A stretch of DNA of 43,995 nucleotides, from the NCBI GenBank assembly GCA_039679375.1, contig JBDKVA010000039.1:1-43995 (forward strand), written 5' to 3'. The DNA is from JBDKVA01 sp039679375. GTDB taxonomy: Bacteria > Bacillota > Clostridia > Acetivibrionales > DTU013. Below the pieces are notes generated by a model that was given only the letters and a program-made list of their open reading frames with translations, was not told the origin of the DNA and did no database searches. The position numbers were made by a program, and so were the translations under genes. Positions 1-6,970 of this stretch are shown here, in pieces. The stretch's first letter is position 1; each line of letters starts with the position of its first letter.

Positions 1-1
1 T

Positions 2-964
2 GCTGTTTGCGGCTGGATGAAAAAAAGGCATAATTGGGACATAAAGCCCGAATGGATCACCGGTTCGGCCGGCGTGGTGCGCGCATTTTTTGCTGCCGTC
101 AGAGCCTTCACCGATCCGGGTGACGGGGTCATTATTATGACGCCCGTGTACTATCCCTTCTACAACGCCATATCAAGGAACAATCGAAAGCTGGTCAATA
201 GCCCTTTGATCAACACCGGCTCAACCTATATCATCGACTATGATGATCTGGAAAAGAAAGTAAAGGATCCGAATAATAAAGTGCTGCTTTTCTGCAGCCC
301 TCACAATCCGGTCGGCAGGGTATGGCGCAGGGACGAATTGGAAAGGGTCGGCGAAATTTGCCTGAGAAATAATGTTCTTATCATCTCGGATGAAATACAT
401 TTTGATCTTGTCATGCCCGGGAATATGCATACGGTATTTGCTGCCGTTTCACAGGAACTGGCCGATAACATGATCGTTTGCACCGCACCCAGCAAGACCT
501 TCAATTTAGCCGGCATGCACAATTCCAATATTATTATCCCAAATAGTAAACTGAGAGAAAAATACTTGAAGGAGAATATGTCGATCGGATTCTCCTCTCT
601 TAATATTCTGGGGTACAAGGCTTGCGAAATTGCATATGAAAAATGCGAAGCCTGGCTCGACGGGCTTTTAAAGGTAATTGACCACAACCGCCTGGAACTG
701 AAAAAATACATTGAGGAAAATATACCTGGGATCAAGGTCTATGATCTTGAAGGAACATATCTGCAGTGGATGGATTTCAATGGATTTCATCTCAATAAGG
801 ATGAGCTTGAAAAATTGATGCATGAAAAAGCTGAAGTTTTCTTTGATGAAGGGTATGTATTCGGGGAAGAAGGCGCCGGGTTCGAAAGGATGAATATAGC
901 ATGCCCGGCCGGCGTTTTAACGGCGGCGCTGGAAAGGCTGAAAGATACACTCGGTAAAATATGA
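2..964 (+). CDS. patB: MalY/PatB family C-S lyase / aminotransferase, 5'-truncated by window edge
   Basis: A fold-type I PLP enzyme of the MalY/PatB family, which splits cystathionine and related thioethers to a thiol, pyruvate and ammonia in the cytoplasm. The reading frame is open to the left edge: residues AVCGW precede the first visible ATG at 17, so the start lies outside and the N-terminal part is missing. Visible motifs are the PLP-binding lysine in SKTFNLAGM, the aromatic segment PVYYPFYNAI, SPHNPVGRVW (substrate and cofactor contacts) and SDEIHFDLV, whose Asp contacts the PLP ring nitrogen. The C-terminus appears complete. A repeat element begins six bases after the stop, so nothing downstream looks co-transcribed. 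Family assignment is solid; the substrate is not determined. Confidence 0.92.
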   Translation, partial: AVCGWMKKRHNWDIKPEWITGSAGVVRAFFAAVRAFTDPGDGVIIMTPVYYPFYNAISRNNRKLVNSPLINTGSTYIIDYDDLEKKVKDPNNKVLLFCSPHNPVGRVWRRDELERVGEICLRNNVLIISDEIHFDLVMPGNMHTVFAAVSQELADNMIVCTAPSKTFNLAGMHNSNIIIPNSKLREKYLKENMSIGFSSLNILGYKACEIAYEKCEAWLDGLLKVIDHNRLELKKYIEENIPGIKVYDLEGTYLQWMDFNGFHLNKDELEKLMHEKAEVFFDEGYVFGEEGAGFERMNIACPAGVLTAALERLKDTLGKI

Positions 965-969
965 TAAGG

Positions 970-1159
970 GGATCGTTAAAATATAACTTCCGCTAAACTT
1001 TTTCGAGGAACATACCGGCTAATTTCCTTGTAGGAAATTGCCGGGGACTAACCGCTTCATTCCTCAATAGCTTTCGCCTAAGCGAAAGGTTTCATTAGTG
1101 TAGCCTTTCTGCGAAGCAGAAAGCCATTAAAAGAATCGGAAGTAATATTTTAGCCGACC
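970..1159. repeat. Palindromic MITE-like repeat, family A copy 1 (expanded)
   Basis: The ends are imperfect inverted repeats: the left reads GGATCGTTAAAATATAACTT and the complement of the right reads GGTCGGCTAAAATATTACTT. The first 41 bases (970-1010) are identical to 9196-9236. This copy carries two extra blocks that copy 2 lacks: 1011-1046, a hairpin with arms around AATTTCC/GGAAATT, and 1068-1129, which holds the hairpins CTTTCGC/GCGAAAG and CTTTCTGC/GCAGAAAG. There is no ORF, so it would be a non-autonomous element. Confidence 0.85.
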
Positions 1160-1174
1160 CTTAATTGGAACTGC

Positions 1175-1924
1175 TCATAGTTTTTTTATTGAGCCAAACA
1201 AGCTGTCCATACTGACCTTCAATCCGTCAAAAATAAACGAGGCTATATTATCGCCGTCCTTATAGGTCTTGCTGCCAACCGGATCTGACTTTTCAAACAG
1301 AAAGACCGTTACTTCCCTGCTGAACGGGTTTATGATCCAGTATTCCTTGACGCCGGTGGACATATACAAATCCAGCTTCTTTACCTGATCCTTGCCCCGC
1401 GAGCTTTCAGACAGGATCTCCACCATGAGGGAAGGTACGCCCATATAATAATTCTTTTCATTCAGTTTTTCTTCAAGATCACAGATCACCATGAGATCGG
1501 GCTGCACGATATTTATATTCTCCTCGTTCCTTTTTAATGTAATGTCAAAGGGTGCAAACAAGGGTCTGCAAGATTTACCCCTGAACCAGTTGTAGAGTAT
1601 ACCATAAAGCTCGCCAAGGATTTGCTGATGAACAGCTTTAGGCGATGCCAGCAGATAGATCTCCCCGTCTATATATTCGTACCGCTCTTCACTGTTTTCG
1701 GAAATCTCCAGAAATTCCTCATAGGAAACCTTCCTTGGTTTCAGCGCATACAACTCCGCTCTTTCCTGAATCAGCGATCCGGAGCCGGAAGCTTCTGTTT
1801 TGTCCTCATATGCAGTTAGTCTGGCTATCTTTCTGCCGTTGCTGGTAACGATGACCTCTTCTCTTGCTGCAGCCCTCAGGTATTTGCCGAGGTTGTTCTT
1901 CAGGTCGGTTGCATTCACGATCAT
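1175..1924 (-). CDS. Fusion of Phd/YefM-type antitoxin domain and Uma2 (DUF820) nuclease-fold domain
   Basis: A 249-residue protein. Residues 1-45 (MIVNATDLKNNLGKYL, VIVTSNGRKIARL) match the DNA-binding dimerisation domain of Phd/YefM antitoxins. Residues 68-245 match the Uma2/DUF820 family, which has a PD-(D/E)XK restriction-nuclease fold: YEYIDGEIYLL, QPDLMVICD (Asp143), PSLMVEILSES (Glu169) and GVKEYWIINP. I chose the ATG at 1924 because GGGGGCGGG lies just ahead; an ATG five codons earlier has no ribosome site. Uma2 proteins are mostly uncharacterised, so nuclease activity is inferred from the fold. The Phd part suggests self-regulation at the palindrome upstream, or that an antitoxin and its partner are joined in one chain. 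No separate toxin gene is adjacent. Confidence 0.85.
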   Translation of the reverse strand: MIVNATDLKNNLGKYLRAAAREEVIVTSNGRKIARLTAYEDKTEASGSGSLIQERAELYALKPRKVSYEEFLEISENSEERYEYIDGEIYLLASPKAVHQQILGELYGILYNWFRGKSCRPLFAPFDITLKRNEENINIVQPDLMVICDLEEKLNEKNYYMGVPSLMVEILSESSRGKDQVKKLDLYMSTGVKEYWIINPFSREVTVFLFEKSDPVGSKTYKDGDNIASFIFDGLKVSMDSLFGSIKKL

Positions 1925-1945
1925 ATATCCCGCCCCCATTTATAT

Positions 1946-1982
1946 ATTAGCCATTATAGCCACAATAGCTATTTCAGCTAAT
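1946..1982. promoter_or_regulatory. Imperfect palindrome, candidate operator for the Phd-Uma2 gene
   Basis: ATTAGC at 1946 and GCTAAT ending at 1982 are inverted copies around a partly symmetric core with two ATAGC/GCTAT elements. It sits between the promoter and the ATG at 1924. Phd/YefM antitoxins typically bind such palindromes in their own promoters; autoregulation here is an inference. Confidence 0.4.
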
Positions 1983-1987
1983 ATAAG

Positions 1988-2014
1988 TTTATAACACAAG
2001 GAAGACTTTGTCAA
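1988..2014 (-). promoter_or_regulatory. Sigma-A-like promoter for the Phd-Uma2 gene
   Basis: On the minus strand TTGACA (2014-2009) is followed after 15 bases by TATAAA (1993-1988); a TAAACT at 17-base spacing overlaps it. It reads toward the ATG at 1924 and lies directly upstream of the palindrome. Confidence 0.5.
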
Positions 2015-2116
2015 TATAATTTAACAAATAATTCATGCAGGTTACTCCATCACATTTACATAATAGAGCTGATAAAGGCCTTTCTCAACGTGGCAATAAA
2101 ATTCGGCCTTAAACGC

Positions 2117-2444
2117 AGAAAAAGAGGACTGCCATCAAAGACCAGTCCTCTTACATTTTAAACCCGAAAAGCCGTTCCCCTATATTTTGACACCTAGCCC
2201 ATCGCTAGGTGGGTATCCTGCCGACAGCTTCAATCTTCCACCGCCGTAGCCGCACGTTCGAGCCGTGTGCCGGAATTAACTTGTGGCCTGATATTTACTG
2301 TCAAACACCGGAGTCCCTTATATCAAATGTAGGTTCAAAATAATAGGTTTATCCGAGCATTTCAGGTCGTAATCATAAAGTTTTCATAGGCTGTACGCCT
2401 ACATTTTACTGCGATTGAAAACTTTCGTCCGCATCGCTTTCTGT
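2117..2444 (-). ncRNA. Candidate structured non-coding RNA, about 330 nt, family unknown
   Basis: A promoter (2451-2479) and a strong intrinsic terminator (2119-2152) bracket a G+C-rich region without a convincing ORF. Perfect pairings: GCGAT 2411-2415 with 2433-2437; a 9-bp helix 2377-2385 with 2417-2425; TAGGC 2387-2391 with 2397-2401; a 9-bp helix 2325-2333 with 2398-2406; GACAG 2223-2227 with 2298-2302; an 8-bp hairpin 2191-2198 with 2204-2211. The 2397-2401 and 2398-2406 pairings exclude each other, and the 2411-2415/2433-2437 and 2377-2385/2417-2425 helices interlock as a pseudoknot would. I do not recognise tmRNA, RNase P, SRP or a common riboswitch. The segment CTCCGGTGTTTGACAG with CTGTCGGCAGGAT faintly recalls the closing stem of 6S RNA, but the spacing is short for that family. 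Confidence 0.6.
2119..2152 (-). terminator. Intrinsic terminator of the ncRNA candidate
   Basis: Perfect 10-bp arms, AAGAGGACTG at 2122-2131 and CAGTCCTCTT at 2143-2152, with an 11-base loop. On the minus strand the hairpin runs into five U residues. The oppositely oriented side lacks a clean T run, so the direction is minus. Confidence 0.8.
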
Positions 2445-2450
2445 ATTTAA

Positions 2451-2479
2451 ATTATATCACTGTTATTTTTTATTAACAA
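2451..2479 (-). promoter_or_regulatory. Sigma-A-like promoter of the ncRNA candidate
   Basis: On the minus strand TTGTTA (2479-2474), 17 bases, then a consensus TATAAT (2456-2451). The predicted start is near 2444, just ahead of the first helix of the RNA. No coding sequence begins within 500 bases downstream. Confidence 0.6.
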
Positions 2480-2608
2480 CAAACCAAAACCATAATTAGA
2501 ACCCTAAAGCGCCAAATAAATCAATCAGACTTCTATTTTCTACACCATTCAAACAAATAGCTGCTTAGCTTAGGAACATTATGGAAAATATCGTGACAGG
2601 CTATCGTT

Positions 2609-2866
2609 TTAATATATTTTTTCGTATTTGTTCTTCGTAATCTGCGGAACCACCCTGTAGATCTCCCTAATATAGATATTATTGTACATTGCTTCTCTAA
2701 TCACCATATCCTTGTACTCAAGAGGGAACTTCAGGCAATAGCTGCACCCGTTTTTCGCAATATGGCAGGGGGTGGATGTCACCTCAAAAATGTATCCTTT
2801 CTTCTCAAGAATATTGCATAGCTTTAGTGCATAGTTTCCGGAATCCATCAATGCGATCGCGTCCAT
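2609..2866 (-). CDS. DUF3343 domain protein (putative Se/S carrier-like)
   Basis: An 85-residue protein matching the DUF3343 family: a short alpha/beta domain (IALMDSGNYALKLCNILEKKG) followed by STPCHIAKNGCSYCLKF, where the family usually carries a Cys/Ser-Gly-Cys motif. Three cysteines (CHIAKNGCSYC) could take part in thiol or persulfide chemistry; this is family speculation, not shown. The start ATG at 2866 follows AGGAG at nine bases. It lies 68 bases after the OGG1-type gene on the same strand and is probably co-transcribed. The 2453-2608 stretch after it shows no obvious terminator. Confidence 0.75.
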   Translation of the reverse strand: MDAIALMDSGNYALKLCNILEKKGYIFEVTSTPCHIAKNGCSYCLKFPLEYKDMVIREAMYNNIYIREIYRVVPQITKNKYEKIY

Positions 2867-2934
2867 TTAATCATGCTCCTCTCTATTCTTTCAATATATT
2901 TTATTGAGAGTGCATGCATAATGTGACGATTGGC

Positions 2935-3819
2935 TCAAATCCCGATCCTATGTTCCCTGGCATAATAGAAAAGATACTGCTGGGCTATGCCGGCATATTC
3001 GCCGAATTTCACGGCAGCAAACTGCTGGATTTCCTTGAAGCTTGCTTCACGCTTGAAATACAGCTCCTCCATGACCCGTTTCACCCACACATCCGTGGGG
3101 AATACATCGTACTTTATACCGCTATAAAGCAGCATGCAGTCAGCCACCTTATTACCGACTCCATAAAGCTGCAGCAGATATTTTCTTGCCTCATCCGTAT
3201 CAAGCTCTGCAAGCTTCTTCAGGCTAAATGCGCCCTGTTCGATTTGGGCTGCCGCCTTATGAATATAACCGCACCTGTATCCTGCCCTGCATATCTGTAT
3301 CTGTTCGAGGCTGCATGCGGCAAGGCTGCCGGCATCGGGAAAGGCATGGAATATTTTGCCGTCATATTCCAGTTCTTTTCCATAGTATCCGGACATGTCC
3401 TCAATGATCTTCATGATCCTTGGAATTCTATTGTTGGATGAAACAATAAACGAAATCAGCGTCTCCCAGGGCTCCTGCCTGAGCAGTCTTATACCGTTTC
3501 CATACTCCACGGCTTCTTTCATGATATCATCTGTCACAATAGCTTTCTTGACTAAGCCGTAATCTCTTCCCAGGTCGAAATAATCAAACCAGATATTCTG
3601 AAAATCTTCTAAGGTTACATTACGAATGACGAGCCTGCCATCAATATAGCCTGCATTCGCCACCTTTCCGCGCACTACCCCGGTATAGCTCCCGTCAGGC
3701 TCTCTGCGCCACCTGAAGCATTGTCCGCACTCAAAGGTATGCACCGGATCAAAGTCCCTGATTTCTTCAATTTCTATGCCTTCCTCAATGGTATTGATCT
3801 CATAGCCTTTATATTTCAT
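2935..3819 (-). CDS. 8-oxoguanine DNA glycosylase, OGG1 type
   Basis: A 294-residue bifunctional glycosylase/AP lyase that removes 8-oxoguanine from DNA. An OGG N-terminal domain (DFDPVHTFECGQCFRW, residues about 22-37) precedes the helix-hairpin-helix-GPD domain: SFIVSSNNRIPRI, then LYGVGNKVADCML with the Schiff-base lysine K224, and FPTDVWVKR with the catalytic Asp243. The 19-residue Lys-Asp spacing equals that of human OGG1 (K249/D268). The ATG at 3819 has AGAGGG eight bases upstream; a GTG three codons earlier is less well placed. Clostridial OGG1 homologues of this type are known. The gene is followed closely by the DUF3343 gene. Confidence 0.93.
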   Translation of the reverse strand: MKYKGYEINTIEEGIEIEEIRDFDPVHTFECGQCFRWRREPDGSYTGVVRGKVANAGYIDGRLVIRNVTLEDFQNIWFDYFDLGRDYGLVKKAIVTDDIMKEAVEYGNGIRLLRQEPWETLISFIVSSNNRIPRIMKIIEDMSGYYGKELEYDGKIFHAFPDAGSLAACSLEQIQICRAGYRCGYIHKAAAQIEQGAFSLKKLAELDTDEARKYLLQLYGVGNKVADCMLLYSGIKYDVFPTDVWVKRVMEELYFKREASFKEIQQFAAVKFGEYAGIAQQYLFYYAREHRIGI

Positions 3820-3953
3820 TGCTTCCACCCTCTATTCATTGTATTCCGAGGCCAAATACCGCAAATGATTTGGTCTTCCGTCCTATTCATGCTATAATTA
3901 ATCATAATTGTATCAAAAAACCCCCGCACTTGAACAGACAGGGAGGGTAAATC

Positions 3954-4733
3954 GTGAAAGAAAAAATTTATACCATACCCGTTACAGAAGCATTCGGGCA
4001 GGATTGTGAATGTCCGGTTTGCCTGCTTGAAAAGAAGCTTGAGGACGACAATATTGATTATAATCTTGGCGCTGCACTGATGGAACCGGATTGCAGAATA
4101 GAGACCAATAAGAAAGGCTTTTGCCGCAGGCACTTCGAAATGCTGTATAACAAACAGGAAAACAGGCTCGGACTAGGGCTTGTGACGGATACCCACATGC
4201 GGCAACACCTCCTGGAACTCGAAGAACTCAGTAAAGCTGCAAATGACGCAGTTAAAAGCTCCAAACCTTCAAACCCGTTGTTTGGAGCACTTTCAGGCAA
4301 ATTTTCATTAAAAGGCCAGAATAGTGATGAACCCGCAAAAATGCTCATTGAACTGCTCACCTGTATGGAAAGGAGTTGCACGGTCTGTGACAAGCTTGAG
4401 CGTACAATGGACAGATACATGGATGTCATTATGTATCTATGGTCCCGGGAAGAAGATTTCCGGCAGCTTTTTGCCGACAGGAAAGGCTTTTGCCTGGTCC
4501 ATCTGAAGCAGCTCGCCCAAGCCTCCGTCAAATATCTGAGCCCGCGCGAGCGCGCACTGTTTATAAACATGCTTTTGCAGCAGCAGGTCGAAAACATGGA
4601 CAGGATCGAAAAGGAACTTGACTGGTTTACAAAAAAGTTCGACTACCGCAATAACGAGGCCTCCTGGGGCAATTCAAAGGACGCCCTTCCACGCAGCATA
4701 CAGAAATTGAAAGGCTACTTAAGCCTGAAATAG
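3954..4733 (+). CDS. DUF6062 family Cys-rich protein
   Basis: A 259-residue soluble protein of the clostridial DUF6062 family, function unknown. It contains two similar Cys/His blocks: CECPVC near residues 18-23 with GFCRRHF near 56-62, and CTVC near 140 with GFCLVHL near 178-184. The arrangement C-x-x-C ... C-x-x-H occurs twice, which suggests an internal duplication with two metal-binding (probably zinc) sites; this is read from the sequence, not known for the family. There is no signal peptide or membrane segment. The start is GTG at 3954, seven bases after GGGAGG. It is transcribed alone, divergent from the OGG gene. A palindromic repeat follows at once. Confidence 0.8.
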   Translation: MKEKIYTIPVTEAFGQDCECPVCLLEKKLEDDNIDYNLGAALMEPDCRIETNKKGFCRRHFEMLYNKQENRLGLGLVTDTHMRQHLLELEELSKAANDAVKSSKPSNPLFGALSGKFSLKGQNSDEPAKMLIELLTCMERSCTVCDKLERTMDRYMDVIMYLWSREEDFRQLFADRKGFCLVHLKQLAQASVKYLSPRERALFINMLLQQQVENMDRIEKELDWFTKKFDYRNNEASWGNSKDALPRSIQKLKGYLSLK

Positions 4734-4743
4734 AAATCGAAAA

Positions 4744-4790
4744 GGGCATCGAGCTCTTCGATTTTTGAGCAAGACCCCGCTATGCTCCAT
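4744..4790. repeat. Palindromic intergenic repeat, family B copy 1
   Basis: The core GGGCATCGAGC, then CGATTTTTGAGCAAGA and CTATGCTCCAT. The same order of elements recurs at 33440-33486, with shorter relatives at 21143 and 36548. It sits just after the DUF6062 stop, between convergent genes. Confidence 0.65.
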
Positions 4791-4867
4791 GAATAGAAGC
4801 CGGTACAGCCTTAACCATCCGCCTCGACAGACCAGCTTCAGTCTATCGGCTTGAATTCAAGTATCTA

Positions 4868-5518
4868 TCACAGCTTTATATAAGAATTACCGTCGAGCGG
4901 TACCAGTACCTGTAAAGGAGTCGGCCCCCCAACCTGCCCTACGGCGTAAACCGTATAAAACCTGTTGGGCAGCAGCTGAATATTGGGGACATACAACAGG
5001 CTTTTGTCCGTGCCGGACTGCTGCAGATAAAAGGTATAAAGACTGGGGGAAATAGAAATATAGCTGGCTGCCGCCCCATACGAGACGTCTTCGAATAACG
5101 CTGTTCCATTTGAAAGGACCAGATCCATGTCCGGACCATCGGGCACCAGGTTTGCAAACCGCAGATACAGTCTGCCTGCCGGTATTTGCAGTACAGGTTC
5201 AAAGAAAGCTTTTGCGCTTATACCTGGCGATATTCCAATTACTGCAGTTGTGACGATCGATTGGACCGGTATTTCTGTCTGAGTGTCCAATAACGCCATA
5301 CCTGTAGTCCCTGATGGAAAAACTTTGATATTGTATAAGCCGGGAACCACCTGCAGGTATTCCGTAAATCCTTTATAGGAAAGCCCGGGAGCGATCAGGC
5401 TGCCGTTTGCATACACATCCACAGCCGCCGTGCCCGGAGACGCGTGAAGCAGTCTCATATAGGAAACGCCTTGCCTCGCCATGCCGTAACTGCTAAAATA
5501 ATCCCGCTGAAAATACAT
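4868..5518 (-). CDS. DUF4397 domain protein with two repeats
   Basis: A 216-residue beta-rich protein made of two homologous DUF4397 units. Unit 1 begins at YMRLLHASPGTAAVDVYANG and unit 2 at YLRFANLVPDGPDMDLVLSNG; each ends in a V-x-A-V/I-G strand. DUF4397 is usually found in extracellular or envelope proteins, yet no signal peptide or anchor is visible here, so a spore-surface or non-classical location is possible. The start ATG at 5518 follows GGGGAGTGG; a GTG three codons earlier overlaps that site and is less likely. It is a single gene with no partner close by. Confidence 0.85.
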   Translation of the reverse strand: MYFQRDYFSSYGMARQGVSYMRLLHASPGTAAVDVYANGSLIAPGLSYKGFTEYLQVVPGLYNIKVFPSGTTGMALLDTQTEIPVQSIVTTAVIGISPGISAKAFFEPVLQIPAGRLYLRFANLVPDGPDMDLVLSNGTALFEDVSYGAAASYISISPSLYTFYLQQSGTDKSLLYVPNIQLLPNRFYTVYAVGQVGGPTPLQVLVPLDGNSYIKL

Positions 5519-5640
5519 TCCTTCCACTCCCCTTGTGACGCAATAAAACTACTATATCTTATGCATCATCTTTCCGGGCGGTTCACATAATCTGCCTGCT
5601 GCAACCTTGTAAAAGGAACTCTATCCTTCAACAGAATGCC

Positions 5641-6471
5641 TTATTTATTTTCGGGGTTTTCAACAACAAGACTCTTAACTGTGACATTGACCTGCGCTAT
5701 ATTAAGCGCTGTCAGCCTTTCGACCTCACTGCTCACATTGCGCTGTATCTCCTTGATCAATGCCCTGATGCTGCAGCCATAGATCAATACCAGGTCCATG
5801 TCCATGTAAGTGCCGTCAGGACGGTTTTCCGCCCTGAACCTGGATATTTTACTCACACCTTTCATATTGGTCACGACATATTCCACGATCTGATATATTG
5901 TATAATCCGATATCGTATAATTCCCCAGATAGCTGAATGTCGGCCTGACAACGGATTTTTCACCATCAAGCTGGAAATTCCCCTTGCCCTTCCTTCTGAA
6001 AATCTGAAGAGGATCCAGAAAATAACCGGAAAAATCCTTTTTTATTTCAAAAGTCGGGACAGGAATAACGTGCTTTCCCTGCTCTCTTCTTGTAGTAATG
6101 GCCTGCTTGATTTCAAATTCATCCGCCACGTCCGTGATGTTTACCTTTTCACTGACCTCCGGTAATTCAAGCCTTTGCGATATCCTCTCAACCATCTGGT
6201 CGGAGGTGCCCAGTATAAGTATCGCTTCCGGCCTGTACAGCTTTATGGCCTGCATAACCTCCGCCGCATGGTTATCATCACTGAATAAGGCCCGTTTGAT
6301 GGAACCGATCCTTGTTTTTTCCTTTTTAGCCGAAGTACCTGCTATGACCTGGTTAACCTTAATGAACAGCCCATCATCTATAATGAACTCGATACCTCTT
6401 TCTCTTGCAACCCATGAGGCTCTGTGACTTTTACCGCTGCCGCTCGGACCCACAAATCCGACTACTCTCAA
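5641..6471 (-). CDS. P-loop NTPase fused to an Asp23/Gls24-like domain
   Basis: A 276-residue protein. The N-terminal half has a Walker A motif, GPSGSGKSHRA (residues 8-18), and resembles small P-loop kinases; ILILGTSDQMVERI may follow the Walker B strand. The C-terminal 90 residues (TFSYLGNYTISDYTIYQIVEYVV, then RALIKEIQRNV and VNVTVKSLVV) match the Asp23/Gls24 envelope-stress fold. The start is taken as TTG at 6471, because AGGAGG lies exactly seven bases upstream and the residues before it are not conserved-looking. Proteins of this build occur in Clostridia, but their function is unknown to me. A promoter and a terminator hairpin lie in the long leader, so attenuation is possible. Confidence 0.78.
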   Translation of the reverse strand: MRVVGFVGPSGSGKSHRASWVARERGIEFIIDDGLFIKVNQVIAGTSAKKEKTRIGSIKRALFSDDNHAAEVMQAIKLYRPEAILILGTSDQMVERISQRLELPEVSEKVNITDVADEFEIKQAITTRREQGKHVIPVPTFEIKKDFSGYFLDPLQIFRRKGKGNFQLDGEKSVVRPTFSYLGNYTISDYTIYQIVEYVVTNMKGVSKISRFRAENRPDGTYMDMDLVLIYGCSIRALIKEIQRNVSSEVERLTALNIAQVNVTVKSLVVENPENK

Positions 6472-6644
6472 GTAGCCACCTCCTGACAATTTTAAAAGAA
6501 CTCTCTCCTTACTTATCAAAAAGAACATTCCAAAACATCAGACAACAGAAAACAGATGCAAGAAACCTGATGCCCCTTACATTGTATCAAAAAAGAAACG
6601 GACCCCGCAACCGCAGCTTATTTAAAATCTCCCCATATATAGGA

Positions 6645-6669
6645 AAAAGAGAGTCATTGACTCTCTTTT
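6645..6669 (-). terminator. Strong palindromic terminator in the leader of the P-loop/Asp23 gene
   Basis: AAAAGAGAGTCA and TGACTCTCTTTT form 12-bp perfect arms with almost no loop; T runs exist on both strands. It lies about 175 bases upstream of the TTG at 6471 and 170 bases downstream of the promoter at 6838-6865. Confidence 0.65.
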
Positions 6670-6837
6670 CTTTCCCCGGATTCTCGTCTTTTGTACACTT
6701 TTACATTTTGTCGTTCGTTTCTTTAATACTTTTGTCTTTAGTATAAAAACGTTATTTAAACTTTTTGGATATGACTACCTTTATCTATATTATGTACCAC
6801 CAAAAATATTTTTATACATTATATTGTGTACACGTAT

Positions 6838-6865
6838 ATTTTATCATCCTAAATAAACTTGTCAA
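6838..6865 (-). promoter_or_regulatory. Sigma-A-like promoter reading toward the 6645-6669 hairpin
   Basis: On the minus strand a perfect TTGACA (6865-6860), 16 bases, then TAAAAT (6843-6838). The predicted start is near 6831. It would give either a 185-nt RNA ending at the 6645-6669 hairpin or a long leader for the gene starting at 6471. The remaining A+T-rich part of 6472-6970 holds nothing else I can name. Confidence 0.55.
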
Positions 6866-6927
6866 TATATATGGAAAAAAATTTTGTAGAAATTTTCAAT
6901 TGTTAATAAATTAATGTAGAATTACAT

Positions 6928-6962
6928 AAAAAAAAGGCTGGCATGCATCAGCTCAACCAGCC
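6928..6962 (-). terminator. Intrinsic terminator of ytxC
   Basis: GGCTGG (6936-6941) pairs with CCAGCC (6957-6962). On the minus strand the hairpin is followed by eight U residues. It begins nine bases after the ytxC stop codon. Confidence 0.8.
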
Positions 6963-6970
6963 CGCTCTGC

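Noticed and set aside
2117..2444. tmRNA, RNase P RNA, SRP RNA or cobalamin riboswitch
   Set aside because: No tRNA-like ends or CCA, no GAGGAAAGTCC-type RNase P core, no SRP S-domain and no B12 box could be found on either strand.
2914..3441. Plus-strand ORF of 175 codons
   Set aside because: It lies antisense to the clear OGG1-type gene, with no ribosome site and no family resemblance.
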